Shown: positions 34,205 to 44,440, numbered from the stretch's first letter. The stretch is DNA of 64,000 bases from Paramagnetospirillum magnetotacticum MS-1 (GCF_000829825.1 NZ_JXSL01000025.1:1-64000), one strand, 5' to 3'. Made by a program: numbers and translations. Notes: a model not told the origin generated them from the sequence alone.

Positions 34205-36243
34205 CACAGCCTGTGAATGGGCTTGGGCATGGCGATGTGGAAGCCCTGGCACAGATTGATCCCCATCTTGCGTAACAGCACCATGGTGTTTTCGTCCTCG
34301 ACGAATTCGGCGATGGTGATCATGCCGAAGCGCCGGGCCATGGAGTGGATGTGCTCGACCATGATGCGGTCGCGCTCGTCGGTGACCACATGGCGGATGA
34401 AGCTGCCTTCGATCTTCACATAATCGACAGTGATGTATTTGAGATAGAGGAAGGACGAGAAGCCCGAGCCGAAATCGTCGAGCGCGAAACCCAGCCCCGA
34501 GCTGCGCAACTCGTTGATCATGGTGACGATGTCGCCGAAATGGGGCAGGGCTTCCCGCTCGGTGATTTCCAGCACCACCCGCGACGGCGAGACTCCGGCG
34601 GCCCGCAGCCGGTCGGGAATGGACATCATGCGCTCGCGGTCGGTCAGGCTCTTGGCCGACAGATTGACGAAGATCTTGGCATTGCCCAGCTTGCCCGCCG
34701 CCATGGCCTCCAGGGCGCCGTCGAACACGGCGGCGTCGATCTCTCCGGCCAGTCCCAGTTCCTCTGCCGATTCGATGAAGTCTCCGGCACAGACCGCCTG
34801 ATCGCCATCCACCACGCGGGCCAGCACCTCATAGGCGGCGATGGAGCCGTCCTCGGCGGCGACGATGGGCTGGTAGTAAGGCACCAGCCGTCCCTCGGCC
34901 AGGGCGCTGCGCACCATCTCGCCCTGGCTGAAGATGGCCACGGTGGCGTCCTCGCCCTCGCCGATAACCGCCACCTGATTCTTGCCCGACCGCTTGGCCT
35001 TGTAGATGGCCACGTCGGCGGCGATGGCCAGCTTCTGGGCGTCGTCGGCATTCTCGGGATAGCCCACCAGACCGACCGAGGCGGTGATGCGCACGCCGCC
35101 CACCGGCAGCCCCAATTGGCAATCGGCGATGGCCTGGCGCATCTTCTCGGCCGCCGCGATGCCTTCTTCCATGGTGGTCTCGGGCAGCAGGACCGAGAAT
35201 TCATCGGCTCCCACCCGGGCCAGCATGTCGGTGCGCCGCACTTCGCGGTTCAGCACGCTGGCCAGTTCCTTCAGCACCAGATCGCCGATGGGATGGCCAA
35301 AGGTGTCGTTGATGTTCTTGAAGTCGTCCAGATCGATCTGGGCGACGCAGAAGGGATGGCCGTGCCGCTGGGACCGGTCGATCTCGTGGTCGAGGAACTC
35401 GTCGAATTTGCGCCGGTTGTAAAGCCGGGTCAGCGGATCGCGGATGGACAGGTCCTCCAGCCGGTGCTGGTAGTCCTCCACAGTGCGCAGCAGCTTGTTG
35501 AAGTAGTCGGACAGGTCGGCCACTTCGGCGATGATGCCCTTGCTCTCGACCCGGCGCGACAGGTCGGTGTGCAAGATGATCTCCTGCATCAGCGTCACCA
35601 TGTTGGTGATGGGACGCGCCACGAAGATCTTGAGCTTGAAATACAAAGCCACCGACAACAGCATCAGGATGGCGAAGAAATAGGCCAGGACCGTGTTCAG
35701 CACGTAGTCCAACGAAACCTTCAGCGCGTGCACAGGATAGACGATGTCGATGACGCCGTTGATGTCGCCCACCTTGGCCGCCGTATGGCAAACCAGGCAT
35801 TCCTGCTTGACGATCAGGGGATACAGGTAGCGGATGCCCGTGGGGCTGGGATGCAGCGTCTCCTTGCCGCTGGCCAGGACTTCTTGCAGCAGCGGGTCGT
35901 GCCGGACGATGGCGACGTCGTTGGCGATCTCGCCGAACTGCTCGATGACCGGACGTCCGCGGACCACATGGATGGACAGGTCGGGTAGGGCGGCTTGCAG
36001 CCGGGTGATCACCTCGCCGATCTCGGCCTTGCTCCAGCCCTTGCGCATGGCGGCGTAAAGGGTCTCGAACACCAGGGTCGAGGTCTGGCGCGCCTCGTCG
36101 CGGGCAAGGTCCTGCACCGACTTCTCGCGTACGTGACCGGAGATGAGGACGACTACACCCAGCGCCAAAATGGTGGCGGTCAGGGACAGCAGAAACACCA
36201 CGCGGGTGATGCTGATCCTGGCTTTGAATTTGAACTCGTCCAT
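34204..36243 (-). CDS. Heme-c-motif sensor GGDEF/EAL protein (679 aa)
   Basis: Predicted c-di-GMP enzyme. Membrane helices at about 13-35 and 182-204 flank a periplasmic domain of the Tll0287-like/DUF3365 type, which contains a single CxxCH heme c motif (CLVCH, residues 149-153). HAMP follows (about 205-258), then GGDEF (about 265-425) and EAL (about 435-679). The GGDEF signature is GADEF, a conservative change, and the inhibitory RxxD site is kept (RRTD, 336-339). EAL begins YEVLARV, keeping the metal-binding Glu, and DDFGSGFSSFLYLK is intact. It may be bifunctional or mainly a phosphodiesterase. The periplasmic heme suggests redox or ligand control. Confidence 0.93.
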   Translation of the reverse strand: MDEFKFKARISITRVVFLLSLTATILALGVVVLISGHVREKSVQDLARDEARQTSTLVFETLYAAMRKGWSKAEIGEVITRLQAALPDLSIHVVRGRPVIEQFGEIANDVAIVRHDPLLQEVLASGKETLHPSPTGIRYLYPLIVKQECLVCHTAAKVGDINGVIDIVYPVHALKVSLDYVLNTVLAYFFAILMLLSVALYFKLKIFVARPITNMVTLMQEIILHTDLSRRVESKGIIAEVADLSDYFNKLLRTVEDYQHRLEDLSIRDPLTRLYNRRKFDEFLDHEIDRSQRHGHPFCVAQIDLDDFKNINDTFGHPIGDLVLKELASVLNREVRRTDMLARVGADEFSVLLPETTMEEGIAAAEKMRQAIADCQLGLPVGGVRITASVGLVGYPENADDAQKLAIAADVAIYKAKRSGKNQVAVIGEGEDATVAIFSQGEMVRSALAEGRLVPYYQPIVAAEDGSIAAYEVLARVVDGDQAVCAGDFIESAEELGLAGEIDAAVFDGALEAMAAGKLGNAKIFVNLSAKSLTDRERMMSIPDRLRAAGVSPSRVVLEITEREALPHFGDIVTMINELRSSGLGFALDDFGSGFSSFLYLKYITVDYVKIEGSFIRHVVTDERDRIMVEHIHSMARRFGMITIAEFVEDENTMVLLRKMGINLCQGFHIAMPKPIHRL

Positions 36244-36369
36244 TTACCCCCGAATCCGTCAGATCAACGCCCTAATCCCCCGGCTCTTGATACTCATCAA
36301 GACGCCCGATGTCCAACTTTTCCACAATATGTGACGGAATGTGATCGGAGTTTGTCGGTCTCTCCTTGG

Positions 36370-38367
36370 TCACGCCGCTTCGTTGATGGGATGGCGCCCG
36401 GCGATCAGGCGGTGGAATTCCTCCTGCCAGCGGTTCTCCACATCGGGGGTAAGCTCCAGATTACCGTGCAGGCGACCGTTCTCGCATTCGCGTCCGACCA
36501 TGGACAACGCCACCGAGCAACCCTCGATCCGCACCTTGACCCGCATGCCCTTGCCCACCGGGCAGACATCGCCCTGGATGGTAAGGCCCTGTTCGGAAAT
36601 CTCGTCGAACACCACCGGGACCTCGACACCGCCCATATCGACCAGCCCTTTCATGCCCAGGGCGTAGCGTGGGCCGTTGCGGCGGTCCACTTCCTTGGTG
36701 GCGGTCCGCACCACCCGGATGATGACGCTTTTCAGCGATTCGATGGCGCGGGCCACATCGACGGAAATATCGTTGACCTTGGTGGCGCGTTCGCCGGTCA
36801 GGCTGGCCTCTTGCGAGACATCGGCGATCCGTTCGGCCACCTCGCTGGCGGCCTGGGTGGTCTGGGCAATGTTGCGGGCAATTTCGGCGGTGGCGGCGTT
36901 CTGCTGGCGGATGGCGCCAGCGACGCTGACCGAGACCTCCTCGACGCTCTTGATGGCCTGGGCGATTTCGCCGACGGAACTGACCGCCTCGGCTGTGGTG
37001 GCCTGGACTTCGTTGATCTGCGCCGAGATTTCCTCGGTGGCCTTGGCGGTCTGATTGGCGAGGTTCTTGACCTCGTTGGCCACCACGGCGAAGCCCTTGC
37101 CCGCCTCGCCCGCCCGCGCCGCCTCGATGGTGGCGTTCAATGCCAAAAGATTGGTCTGGGTGGCGATCTGGTTGATCAGGTCAGCCACTTCGCCGATGCG
37201 GTTCACGGCCGCCGACAGCCGGGTAATGGTATCTTGTGCCTTGCCCGCGGCGGTGACCGCACCGCCGGTGACCTGCCCGGCATTGGCGATCTGTTCTCCG
37301 ATCTCGCGGATGGAGGCGGAAAGTTCCTCGGCGGCGGCTGATACGGTCTGGGCGTTGGACAGGGCCTGAGTGGCGGCGGCGGCGACGCTTTGGCTGTTGC
37401 CGCCCACGGCGCCAGCCGAAGCCGCCATCTTGCCCGCGTTATCGGCCATCAGCGAGGTCTGGGCCGCCACCTGCTCGACGGCGGCGCGGGTTTCCAGTTC
37501 CACCGTCTCTGCCATGTTCTGCAAGGCGGCGATGCGCTCGGCTTGCGCCGTGGCGCGGTCTTCTTCCTGGGCGGTGCGCATGCGCTCGGCATCGCGCATG
37601 GCATCGCGGAAGACGCGCACGCTTCGCGCCATGTCGCCGATTTCGTCATGGGACTCCACCGAGGGAATCTCCATGGAGAGGTTGCCGCCCGCCAGGGTTT
37701 CCATGACGGCGGTCATACGGTTGATAGGCTGTGACACGCGTTTGAAGGCGGTCCATGCCGCCCAGCCGATGCCCGACGCCAATCCCAGCACCGCCAGCCA
37801 GATCATGGCCTGAAGGCGGCTTTCGTAGAACTCGTCCAGCCCCTGGACAAGTTCGGTGACCTTGGCGGCATTGGCGGCGGCCAGGACCTCGATATGTTTG
37901 TTCAGGGCCTGGCGATTGGCTCGGTTGGCGTCGTTGTCGCCGAAGGCACGGGCTTCGGTCGTTCCCACCTCGCGGCCCAGCCGGACCAGTTCGGCCCGGA
38001 ATTTGGCGAATTGGTCGGCTTGGTCGGCGGCGGGTTTGAACGCGGCCCGTTCGGCCTCGGGCACCATGGCCGACCATTGCGACATCAGGCGGCTGATTTC
38101 CGCGGTGTTCTTGAGAATGGCGGGGGCGTATTTCTCCGCCTCCTTGGCGTCCCGGCTCATATAGACGCCGCGCGAATCCATCACCACCGCATTGATCAGG
38201 CCGTTGACCTTCTCGCCGATCACCGCGCGCTGGGACGCCGATTCCATTTCCATCACATGCTGGTGATAGGTGGCCATGGAGCGGATTCCCACCAGGGCCA
38301 TGGCGATCGCGGCCAGTCCGACCAGACCGACGGCAGCGAAGATCCTGAGCTTCAGCGATAAGTGCAT
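36370..38367 (-). CDS. Chemoreceptor with C-terminal PilZ domain (665 aa)
   Basis: Methyl-accepting chemotaxis protein. Helices at about 9-29 and 192-210 flank a periplasmic helical sensor. HAMP follows, then the signalling coiled coil with the tip [20 protein letters not shown]. After the receptor, residues about 565-665 form a PilZ domain: DRRNGPRY supplies the RxxxR motif and [11 protein letters not shown] the D/NxSxxG motif. The receptor could therefore respond to c-di-GMP. It is encoded 127 bp from a c-di-GMP enzyme gene on the same strand. GGGGAGGG precedes the ATG. Confidence 0.95.
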   Translation of the reverse strand: MHLSLKLRIFAAVGLVGLAAIAMALVGIRSMATYHQHVMEMESASQRAVIGEKVNGLINAVVMDSRGVYMSRDAKEAEKYAPAILKNTAEISRLMSQWSAMVPEAERAAFKPAADQADQFAKFRAELVRLGREVGTTEARAFGDNDANRANRQALNKHIEVLAAANAAKVTELVQGLDEFYESRLQAMIWLAVLGLASGIGWAAWTAFKRVSQPINRMTAVMETLAGGNLSMEIPSVESHDEIGDMARSVRVFRDAMRDAERMRTAQEEDRATAQAERIAALQNMAETVELETRAAVEQVAAQTSLMADNAGKMAASAGAVGGNSQSVAAAATQALSNAQTVSAAAEELSASIREIGEQIANAGQVTGGAVTAAGKAQDTITRLSAAVNRIGEVADLINQIATQTNLLALNATIEAARAGEAGKGFAVVANEVKNLANQTAKATEEISAQINEVQATTAEAVSSVGEIAQAIKSVEEVSVSVAGAIRQQNAATAEIARNIAQTTQAASEVAERIADVSQEASLTGERATKVNDISVDVARAIESLKSVIIRVVRTATKEVDRRNGPRYALGMKGLVDMGGVEVPVVFDEISEQGLTIQGDVCPVGKGMRVKVRIEGCSVALSMVGRECENGRLHGNLELTPDVENRWQEEFHRLIAGRHPINEAA

Positions 38368-38477
38368 AACCGACCCTCCCCCTGGGGAAATACCTACTCA
38401 GGGACAGATAAGTTTTCGCACTGCGGAATCTCAGGTCATAGAGATTATGACTTACGGTTAAGGGTGCTCGCCCTAGC

Positions 38478-39377
38478 TTATCGGCCGATGACCAGGGTTG
38501 CCCAACCGTCGATGACGATGCGGCGCTTCAATGTCAAACCCTGGCGTTCATGATTGGCCATGACCATGCGTTCCTGGCGTTCCAGCAGACCCGACAGGAT
38601 GGCCAGCCCGCCCGGGGCCAGATGGGCGGCGAGATCGGGGGCGAAGCGGCACAGCGGCCGGGCCAGGATATTGGAGAAGATCAGATCATAGGGCTTTCCC
38701 CGGCCCACCACCGGATTGCGGTAGCCGTCGCTGACCACGGCGGTGACGAAGCGTCCCACGCCGTTATTGGCGGCATTGCCAGCCAGGACCTTGACCGCCG
38801 AGGGATCGATATCGGTGCAGACCACCATGGTGGCCCAGACCTTGGCCGCCGCGATGCCGAGAATCCCTGAGCCGGAGCCCAGATCCAGCACGGCCCGCCG
38901 CCGGTGCTGCTTGGCCAGGGAATCGAGCGCCAGCAGACAGCCGCGCGTGGTGGCGTGTTCGCCCGAGCCGAAGGCGGTGCCAGCGTCGATCTCGATGCCG
39001 ATGGAGCCCACCGGCGGCTTGCCCTCCCAGTGGGAGCCGTGCACGAAAAAGCGACCGGCGCTGATGGGCGGGAAGTCGCGCAGATTCTCCAGCACCCAAT
39101 CCACATTGGGCAGCATCTCGACGCCCAGCGGCGGCACGTCGATGCCGTTGGCGGCGGCCACCGCTGACAGGGCCGAGACGATGGCGGTGCGGTCAGGTGG
39201 CGTGCGGGAAAAGCCTTCCAGGAACCAGTCGCACTCGCCGTCCGAGATGCCCGAACGGTCTTCCATGAACATGGTCACCGCCTCGGCATGGCGTTCGAAC
39301 ACCTCCTCGAACACCGGGAGGGTCTCCATGGAGACGGTGAGGCGCAGACGCCAGATGTCGGGGAAGACGGGGGGCAT
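38478..39377 (-). CDS. prmA: Ribosomal protein L11 methyltransferase (299 aa)
   Basis: SAM-dependent methyltransferase acting on ribosomal protein L11. Motif I is VLDLGSGSGILGIAAAKV; the upstream loop IEIDAGTAFGSGEHATTRGC is a PrmA hallmark, and FSNILARPLCRFAPDL carries the (N)xxA active-site motif. Length is normal. It is downstream of uvrD on the same strand, separated by a hairpin. Confidence 0.93.
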   Translation of the reverse strand: MPPVFPDIWRLRLTVSMETLPVFEEVFERHAEAVTMFMEDRSGISDGECDWFLEGFSRTPPDRTAIVSALSAVAAANGIDVPPLGVEMLPNVDWVLENLRDFPPISAGRFFVHGSHWEGKPPVGSIGIEIDAGTAFGSGEHATTRGCLLALDSLAKQHRRRAVLDLGSGSGILGIAAAKVWATMVVCTDIDPSAVKVLAGNAANNGVGRFVTAVVSDGYRNPVVGRGKPYDLIFSNILARPLCRFAPDLAAHLAPGGLAILSGLLERQERMVMANHERQGLTLKRRIVIDGWATLVIGR

Positions 39378-39418
39378 GTCGGTTCTCGCGGCTATCGTTG
39401 ACCACTAGTTTCTCCTTA

Positions 39419-39440
39419 CATTCCCGCTTTTGCGGGAATG
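39419..39440. terminator. Hairpin between uvrD and prmA
   Basis: CATTCCCGC-TTTT-GCGGGAATG is a perfect 9-bp stem. It is a common intergenic palindrome type and may end uvrD transcription. It is followed on the plus strand by two tandem copies of AGGATGTAA (39442-39459). Confidence 0.5.
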
Positions 39441-39473
39441 AAGGATGTAAAGGATGTAAAAGTATGTGGGGTG

Positions 39474-41756
39474 TTAGACCGCCGAAACGAAACTGTCGAG
39501 CACCTTCTTGATGCCCGCCTTGTCGAAGGCGATTTCCAGCTTGTTGCCGTCCAGGGCGATCACGGTGCCGTTTCCGAACTTGTCGTGGAAGACCCGCTGG
39601 CCGGTCTTGAAGGTGCTTGAACTTTCGCGTGGCTTGGCCTGGCCCCAACTGGTGGGGGCGGCGGCCTGCCGGGGTTGGCCGAAGCGGGCGCGGCTCCAGG
39701 CGGGATCATTCCAGGCGGCCCGCGATTCCTCCAGGCCCGACCCGTGCAGGCCGCGCTCGCCCGAACGCTCCACATGGGAATCGGGCAGTTCGTCCACGAA
39801 GCGGGACGGCAGTTGCGACTTCCACTGGTTATAGATGCGGCGATTGGCGGCGAAGGAGACCAGGACCCGCTTTCGCGCCCGCGTCAGGCCCACATAGGCC
39901 AGCCGCCGTTCCTCCTCCAGCCCCTTGGTGCCGGATTCGGCCAGGGCGCGGGAATGGGGGAAGACCTCCTCTTCCCAGCCGGGGAGAAACACCGAGTCGA
40001 ATTCCAACCCCTTGGCGCCGTGCAGCGTCATGATCACCACGCTGTCGGCTTCGGCGCGGGAATCGTTTTCCATGACCAGGGCCACATGTTCCAGGAAGGA
40101 GGCCAGGGAATCGTATTCCTCCAGCGCCGCCACCAGTTCCTTCAGGTTTTCCACCCGGCCAGGGGCATCGGGTGATTTGTCCGCCTTCCACATCTCCACA
40201 TAGCCGGATTCGTCAAGAATGGTGGCGGCCAGTTCCGCGTGGGGCATGGAATCGAGCAGCGATCGCCAGCGGTCCAGATCCTCGATGAACTTGGCCAGGG
40301 CCTGACGCGGCTTCGGCTTAAGTTCGTCTGTGCCGGTCAGGCGGCGGGCGGCCTCCAGTAGCGGCACCTGCTCGGCGCGGGCCGCCATGTGGATGGTCTG
40401 AATGGCAGCCTCGCCCAGGCCGCGCTTGGGCGTATTGACGATGCGCTCGAAGGCCAGCCCATCGGCGGCCGACACCACAAGGCGCAAATAAGCCATGGCG
40501 TCCCTGATCTCCAGGCGCTCGTAGAAGCGCGGGCCGCCGATGACGCGGTAGGCAATGCCGGTGGTGATCAGGCGTTCTTCGAATTCGCGGGTCTGGAATC
40601 CGGCGCGCACCAAGATGGCCATGGAGGAAAGTTTCTCGCCCCGCCGCTGCAGCGTCTCGATCTCTTCCACCACCATGCGGGCCTCGGCCACGCCGTCCCA
40701 CACCGCCTTGGTGCGGATCTTCTCGATGGACTCGGGCTCGTGGGGGATGCCGGGGCGCAGCGTTTTGCCCAGTCTTCCCTCGTTGTTGGCGATCAGCGCC
40801 GAGGCCGCCGCCAGGATATGGGGCGTCGAGCGGTAATTGCTTTCCAGGCGCACCACGCGGGCGCCGGGGAAGTCCTTCTCGAAGCGCAGGATGTTGCCCA
40901 CTTCGGCCCCGCGCCAGGAATAGATGGACTGGTCGTCATCGCCGACGCAGCAGATGTTGCGATGCGTCTGGGCTAGCAGGCGCAGCCACAGATACTGGGC
41001 CACATTGGTGTCCTGGTACTCGTCCACCAGAAGATAGCGAAAGCGCCCCTGCCAGCGGGCCAGAGCCTCTGCATCACTCAGGAACACGGTCAGCACATGC
41101 AGCAGAAGATCGCCGAAATCGCAGGCGTTGAGCGACTTCAGCCGCTCCTGATAGGCGCGGTACAGCGCCTTGGCCTGACCCTCGGCGCCGCCATCGGCCG
41201 CCGCCTTCTCGGGCGTCACGGCGCGGTCCTTCCAGCGCTGGATGGTGGCCATCAGCCCTTGGGGCGGGGTGGCCTTGGGGTCCACATGGGCCTCGGCCAT
41301 TACCTGCTTTAGGACCCGCATCTGGTCGTCGGCATCAAGCACGGTGAAATCGCCCGACAGCCCCACCGCCTCGGCATGGGAGCGCAGGATGCGAAGGCAC
41401 AAGGAATGGAAGGTGCCCAGCCAGATACCGTCCGAGACCGGGCCGACCAGTTGCGCCACCCGCTCCTTCATCTCGCGCGCCGCGCGGTTGGTGAAGGTCA
41501 CCGCCAGGCATTGCCAGGGCTGGGCCAGATTGGAGGCCAGGATATGGGCAAGGCGCGAGGTCAGCACCTTGGTCTTGCCGGTGCCCGCGCCCGACAGCAC
41601 CAGAACCGGACCCTCGGTGGTGGTCACCGCCTGAAACTGTTCGGGATTGAGGCCTTTCAGCCAAGGGGCGTCCGGCGGGACGGGCCGGGGCCCAGAGGCG
41701 CGGGGCGGGGGCGGGGAGGCGGGGGCCTCATCGTCGAGGGCGAAGGGATCGGACAT
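39474..41756 (-). CDS. uvrD: UvrD/PcrA-type DNA helicase (760 aa)
   Basis: Superfamily 1A 3'-5' helicase in repair and replication. Walker A is GAGTGKTKVL, motif II DEYQDTN, motif III GDDDQSIYSWRGA, motif IV RLESNYRS, and motifs V-VI MTLHGAKGLEFD and VGLTRARKR. The N-terminus has a Pro-rich extension (about 1-30). The C-terminus ends in a Tudor-like segment (GQRVFHDKFGNGTVIALDGN), as in PcrA/UvrD proteins that bind RNA polymerase. Length is typical. Confidence 0.96.
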   Translation of the reverse strand: MSDPFALDDEAPASPPPPRASGPRPVPPDAPWLKGLNPEQFQAVTTTEGPVLVLSGAGTGKTKVLTSRLAHILASNLAQPWQCLAVTFTNRAAREMKERVAQLVGPVSDGIWLGTFHSLCLRILRSHAEAVGLSGDFTVLDADDQMRVLKQVMAEAHVDPKATPPQGLMATIQRWKDRAVTPEKAAADGGAEGQAKALYRAYQERLKSLNACDFGDLLLHVLTVFLSDAEALARWQGRFRYLLVDEYQDTNVAQYLWLRLLAQTHRNICCVGDDDQSIYSWRGAEVGNILRFEKDFPGARVVRLESNYRSTPHILAAASALIANNEGRLGKTLRPGIPHEPESIEKIRTKAVWDGVAEARMVVEEIETLQRRGEKLSSMAILVRAGFQTREFEERLITTGIAYRVIGGPRFYERLEIRDAMAYLRLVVSAADGLAFERIVNTPKRGLGEAAIQTIHMAARAEQVPLLEAARRLTGTDELKPKPRQALAKFIEDLDRWRSLLDSMPHAELAATILDESGYVEMWKADKSPDAPGRVENLKELVAALEEYDSLASFLEHVALVMENDSRAEADSVVIMTLHGAKGLEFDSVFLPGWEEEVFPHSRALAESGTKGLEEERRLAYVGLTRARKRVLVSFAANRRIYNQWKSQLPSRFVDELPDSHVERSGERGLHGSGLEESRAAWNDPAWSRARFGQPRQAAAPTSWGQAKPRESSSTFKTGQRVFHDKFGNGTVIALDGNKLEIAFDKAGIKKVLDSFVSAV

Positions 41757-41910
41757 GGGCGGATATTGGCGGAACCCTCTCGCCGGTGCAATGTGTGTCC
41801 CCGCTATTCCTGCAATGCGGCTGTGTGAGGCGGTTCATTGAAGCAATCGCCGCCAAGGCCCAGACTCTTGTTCATAGGAGCGCGTTCCACCCGAGACAGG
41901 GAGGTCCGCC

Positions 41911-42468
41911 ATGCGCAAACGCCTTCTCATCGCCGCCACCCTCGCCCTGACGGCCATATCCCTTCCCGCCTGGGGTGGCGACTGGGCTTTTCCGGCAGCA
42001 AAGCAACCCGGCTGGTCCGCCAACACCACCGTGGCTCTCAAGATGGGCGTCATGGTTCCCGATGCGGCAGTGGGCAGCGGCCTGGCCGGTGGCTTCGAAC
42101 TGGCCTTGGACGATCCACTGTTGCAACTGCCCTATGGCAAGATCCGCGATCAGTTCAGTTATAACCGCTTCGACCATGGCGGGCTGATGCTCCAGACCCT
42201 GGAGTTCAATCCCCACTACATGATCCCCGTCATCGACAATCTATGGGTCGGCGCAGGGCCCGGTGTGGGCTGGGTCTTCACCGATTCCAATTCCGGTCCC
42301 AGCCCCGACATGGCAACCCTCCAACTGGGCGCCAGCGCCTATTACACGGCGGGCCAACTGATGCTCGGTCTGGAAAGCCGCTATCAATGGACCGGCGACG
42401 AGCGGGTCGGCAATGCGTCCAGCGCCGATAACTGGCTGACCATGCTGAAGATCGGCTATGCATATTAG
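41911..42468 (+). CDS. Outer-membrane beta-barrel protein (185 aa)
   Basis: A signal peptide ends near SLPAWG (about residue 22). The rest shows alternating hydrophobic strands with Gly-rich turns and a terminal aromatic (MLKIGYAY), typical of small eight-stranded barrels. Function is unknown. It is divergent from uvrD. The ATG at 41911 follows ACAGGGAGG. Confidence 0.82.
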   Translation: MRKRLLIAATLALTAISLPAWGGDWAFPAAKQPGWSANTTVALKMGVMVPDAAVGSGLAGGFELALDDPLLQLPYGKIRDQFSYNRFDHGGLMLQTLEFNPHYMIPVIDNLWVGAGPGVGWVFTDSNSGPSPDMATLQLGASAYYTAGQLMLGLESRYQWTGDERVGNASSADNWLTMLKIGYAY

Positions 42469-42542
42469 TCCCTTCCGCGTTTCCCTCAGGGGCATGGTAT
42501 ATATCCTCGGATATGCCAGTGCTCCGGGGGGAGGATGTTCCG

Positions 42543-43361
42543 ATGCTTGAACTGACCGACGACCTGCGGATCGGCCATCCGGTGATCGACGCCGATCACC
42601 AGCGCCTGATCGAGATCATCAACGAGTTTCTTGAACACTCGAATGAGGTGAATCCGCAGATTCTGCACGAGACGCTGAAGTCCTTGCTGGCCTATGGCCG
42701 CGAGCATTTCGCGCGCGAGGAGGGTATCCAGCGCCAGTGTCTCTATCCCTATCAGCAGGGGCATTCGAACGAGCATAAATCCCTGCTTGATCAGGTGCGC
42801 GAGATCGCCAGGGCCTATTTCGTCGCCAAGACCAAGCCCCTGAACGCCACCTCGGTGCAAGACGTCAACGAACTGCTCAAGGCCTGGCTGATCGGCCACG
42901 TCAAAAAATTCGACACCAGCATGCGCGACTGGGTGGCGCCCTCCTTGGATATGGACGCCCCGCGGATCAAACTGGCCTCGCCCGATCTGGCGGCTCTGAT
43001 CATCAGCCCCAACGAGCGGAGCCGTGCGCGGCTGGCCGATCTTCTGAGCGAACTGGGAGCGTCAAAGGTTTTGCAGGCCGAGGACAGCATCACGGGGCTG
43101 GGCATGGCCTTCGGGGACCCGGTACCAGATTTCATTTTCTGCGATCTGGAAACCGAGCCCCTGGACGGCGGCGCCTTCGCCGGGGCGCTGCGCGGCAGCA
43201 ACAAGGCCTATATCACGCGGATACCGCTATTGCTGCTCCATGATGCCGAGGATGCTGAGGCCATTCAGAACGCCATGGCGGCGGGAGCCAGCGGCGTCTA
43301 CCCAAAATCCTTCAATCCGACGAATCTGGGGCGGTTGCTCAATCAACTGCTCTTGCGCTGA
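42543..43361 (+). CDS. Hemerythrin domain fused to a receiver-like domain (272 aa)
   Basis: Residues about 1-140 are a hemerythrin: HPVIDADHQRL, REHFAREEG, SNEHKSLL and GHVKKFDTSM supply His, Glu and Asp ligands. Residues about 155-272 look like a CheY-type receiver: the central Asp in FIFCDLE and the Lys in VYPKSFN are present. The usual acidic pair near the N-terminus is replaced by SPNER, so phosphorylation may be lost. The fusion suggests O2- or redox-dependent signalling. ATG 42543 follows GGGGAGG. Confidence 0.88.
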   Translation: MLELTDDLRIGHPVIDADHQRLIEIINEFLEHSNEVNPQILHETLKSLLAYGREHFAREEGIQRQCLYPYQQGHSNEHKSLLDQVREIARAYFVAKTKPLNATSVQDVNELLKAWLIGHVKKFDTSMRDWVAPSLDMDAPRIKLASPDLAALIISPNERSRARLADLLSELGASKVLQAEDSITGLGMAFGDPVPDFIFCDLETEPLDGGAFAGALRGSNKAYITRIPLLLLHDAEDAEAIQNAMAAGASGVYPKSFNPTNLGRLLNQLLLR

Positions 43362-43391
43362 CCCTGGCGGGAAAAATCAGCGGGTGGGGCA

Positions 43392-43583
43392 TTAGCGGGA
43401 ACGGCTGACGGCGGCCATGGCCTCCGGTGAGACGGTCGAGGCGGGAGAAGCGCTGCGCCGATATCCCTGACACGCGACGCAGGACAGGGCCCATAGCGGG
43501 CGACCAGAAAAAGGTGAGCCCGTATCGTGGCATTGGCCGTCGCGGTAATGGCTGCAGGCGCCGCAGGTTCCAGGAATAATCAT
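43392..43583 (-). CDS. Small Cys-rich protein of unknown function (63 aa)
   Basis: Five Cys are spaced as CGAC...C...CVAC (with YRDGQCHDTG between), a pattern often binding zinc or an Fe-S cluster. Downstream residues are Ser/Ala-rich. The start ATG 43583 lacks a strong ribosome-binding site. It follows the hemerythrin-receiver gene convergently, echoing the Cys-rich genes near the other hemerythrin. Confidence 0.5.
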   Translation of the reverse strand: MIIPGTCGACSHYRDGQCHDTGSPFSGRPLWALSCVACQGYRRSASPASTVSPEAMAAVSRSR

Positions 43584-43711
43584 CGTCGCATTCTTTCAGC
43601 TTATGCCCATCGCCAGGCAAGCTATGCCAAAAGAATGTATGAAATTTACGCTGCATTTGAATGTGTCAAAAACGGAAATGGGGCCGGGCGACGAATTGCG
43701 AAGGCCTTGGC

Positions 43712-44347
43712 TTAGTCGCCGAACACGTCCCTGAAGCTGGCCATCAGGGCGCAATCCACGTCTTCCAGGGTGGGGGTGAGCCCCAGATCCCACAGCGAGG
43801 TGACACCGTGTTCGCGGATGCCGCAGGGCACGATGCCTTCGAAATGGGAGAGGTCGGGATCGACGTTGAGCGCGATTCCGTGGAAGGTCACCCAATGGCG
43901 CACCCGCACGCCGATGGCGGCGATCTTATCCTCGCGTCCCGCTCCCCTGTCCACCCAGATGCCGACCCGGCCCGTGCGCCGCTCGCCCTTGACCACGAAG
44001 CGCGCCAGGGTGCGGATCAGCCATTCCTCCAGATTGCAGACATAGGCCCGCACATCGGCGCCGCGTTTCTTGAGATCCAGCAGCACATAGGCCACCCGCT
44101 GGCCAGGGCCGTGATAGGTGTACTGGCCGCCGCGCCCCGATTCGTAGACGGGAAAGCGCTCGGGATCCACCAGATCCCTTGGGTCGGCGCTGGTGCCCGC
44201 CGTGTAGAGCGGCGGATGCTCCAGCAGCCAGACCAACTCAGGCGCCGTACCGGCCCGGATGGCGGCGACGCGTTCCTCCATGGCGGCCACGGCCTCGTGA
44301 TAATCCACAAAAGAATCGGAAATCCGCCACTCGACGGGAGAATTCAT
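43712..44347 (-). CDS. lipB: Octanoyl-[ACP]:protein N-octanoyltransferase (211 aa)
   Basis: First step of lipoate synthesis: moves octanoate from ACP to lipoyl domains. Family motifs [20 protein letters not shown], the Lys in [11 protein letters not shown] and the catalytic Cys in [13 protein letters not shown] are all present. Length is normal. It is divergent from tRNA-Leu. Confidence 0.96.
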   Translation of the reverse strand: MNSPVEWRISDSFVDYHEAVAAMEERVAAIRAGTAPELVWLLEHPPLYTAGTSADPRDLVDPERFPVYESGRGGQYTYHGPGQRVAYVLLDLKKRGADVRAYVCNLEEWLIRTLARFVVKGERRTGRVGIWVDRGAGREDKIAAIGVRVRHWVTFHGIALNVDPDLSHFEGIVPCGIREHGVTSLWDLGLTPTLEDVDCALMASFRDVFGD

Positions 44348-44440
44348 CTAGGACTCCGGGATGCGTGCTTGATTCGGCCGAAGTGATTTGGTATTCCCCT
44401 GTCTCCTCGTTGGCAAGCCCTTCGAGGCTACCGGAAGTAC

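Noticed and set aside
39442-39459. Tandem AGGATGTAA as a CRISPR or longer repeat array
   Set aside because: Only two 9-bp copies and no spacers.
43527-43715. Plus-strand 62-codon frame opposite the small Cys-rich gene
   Set aside because: Overlaps the Cys-rich frame and lacks a domain or ribosome-binding site.
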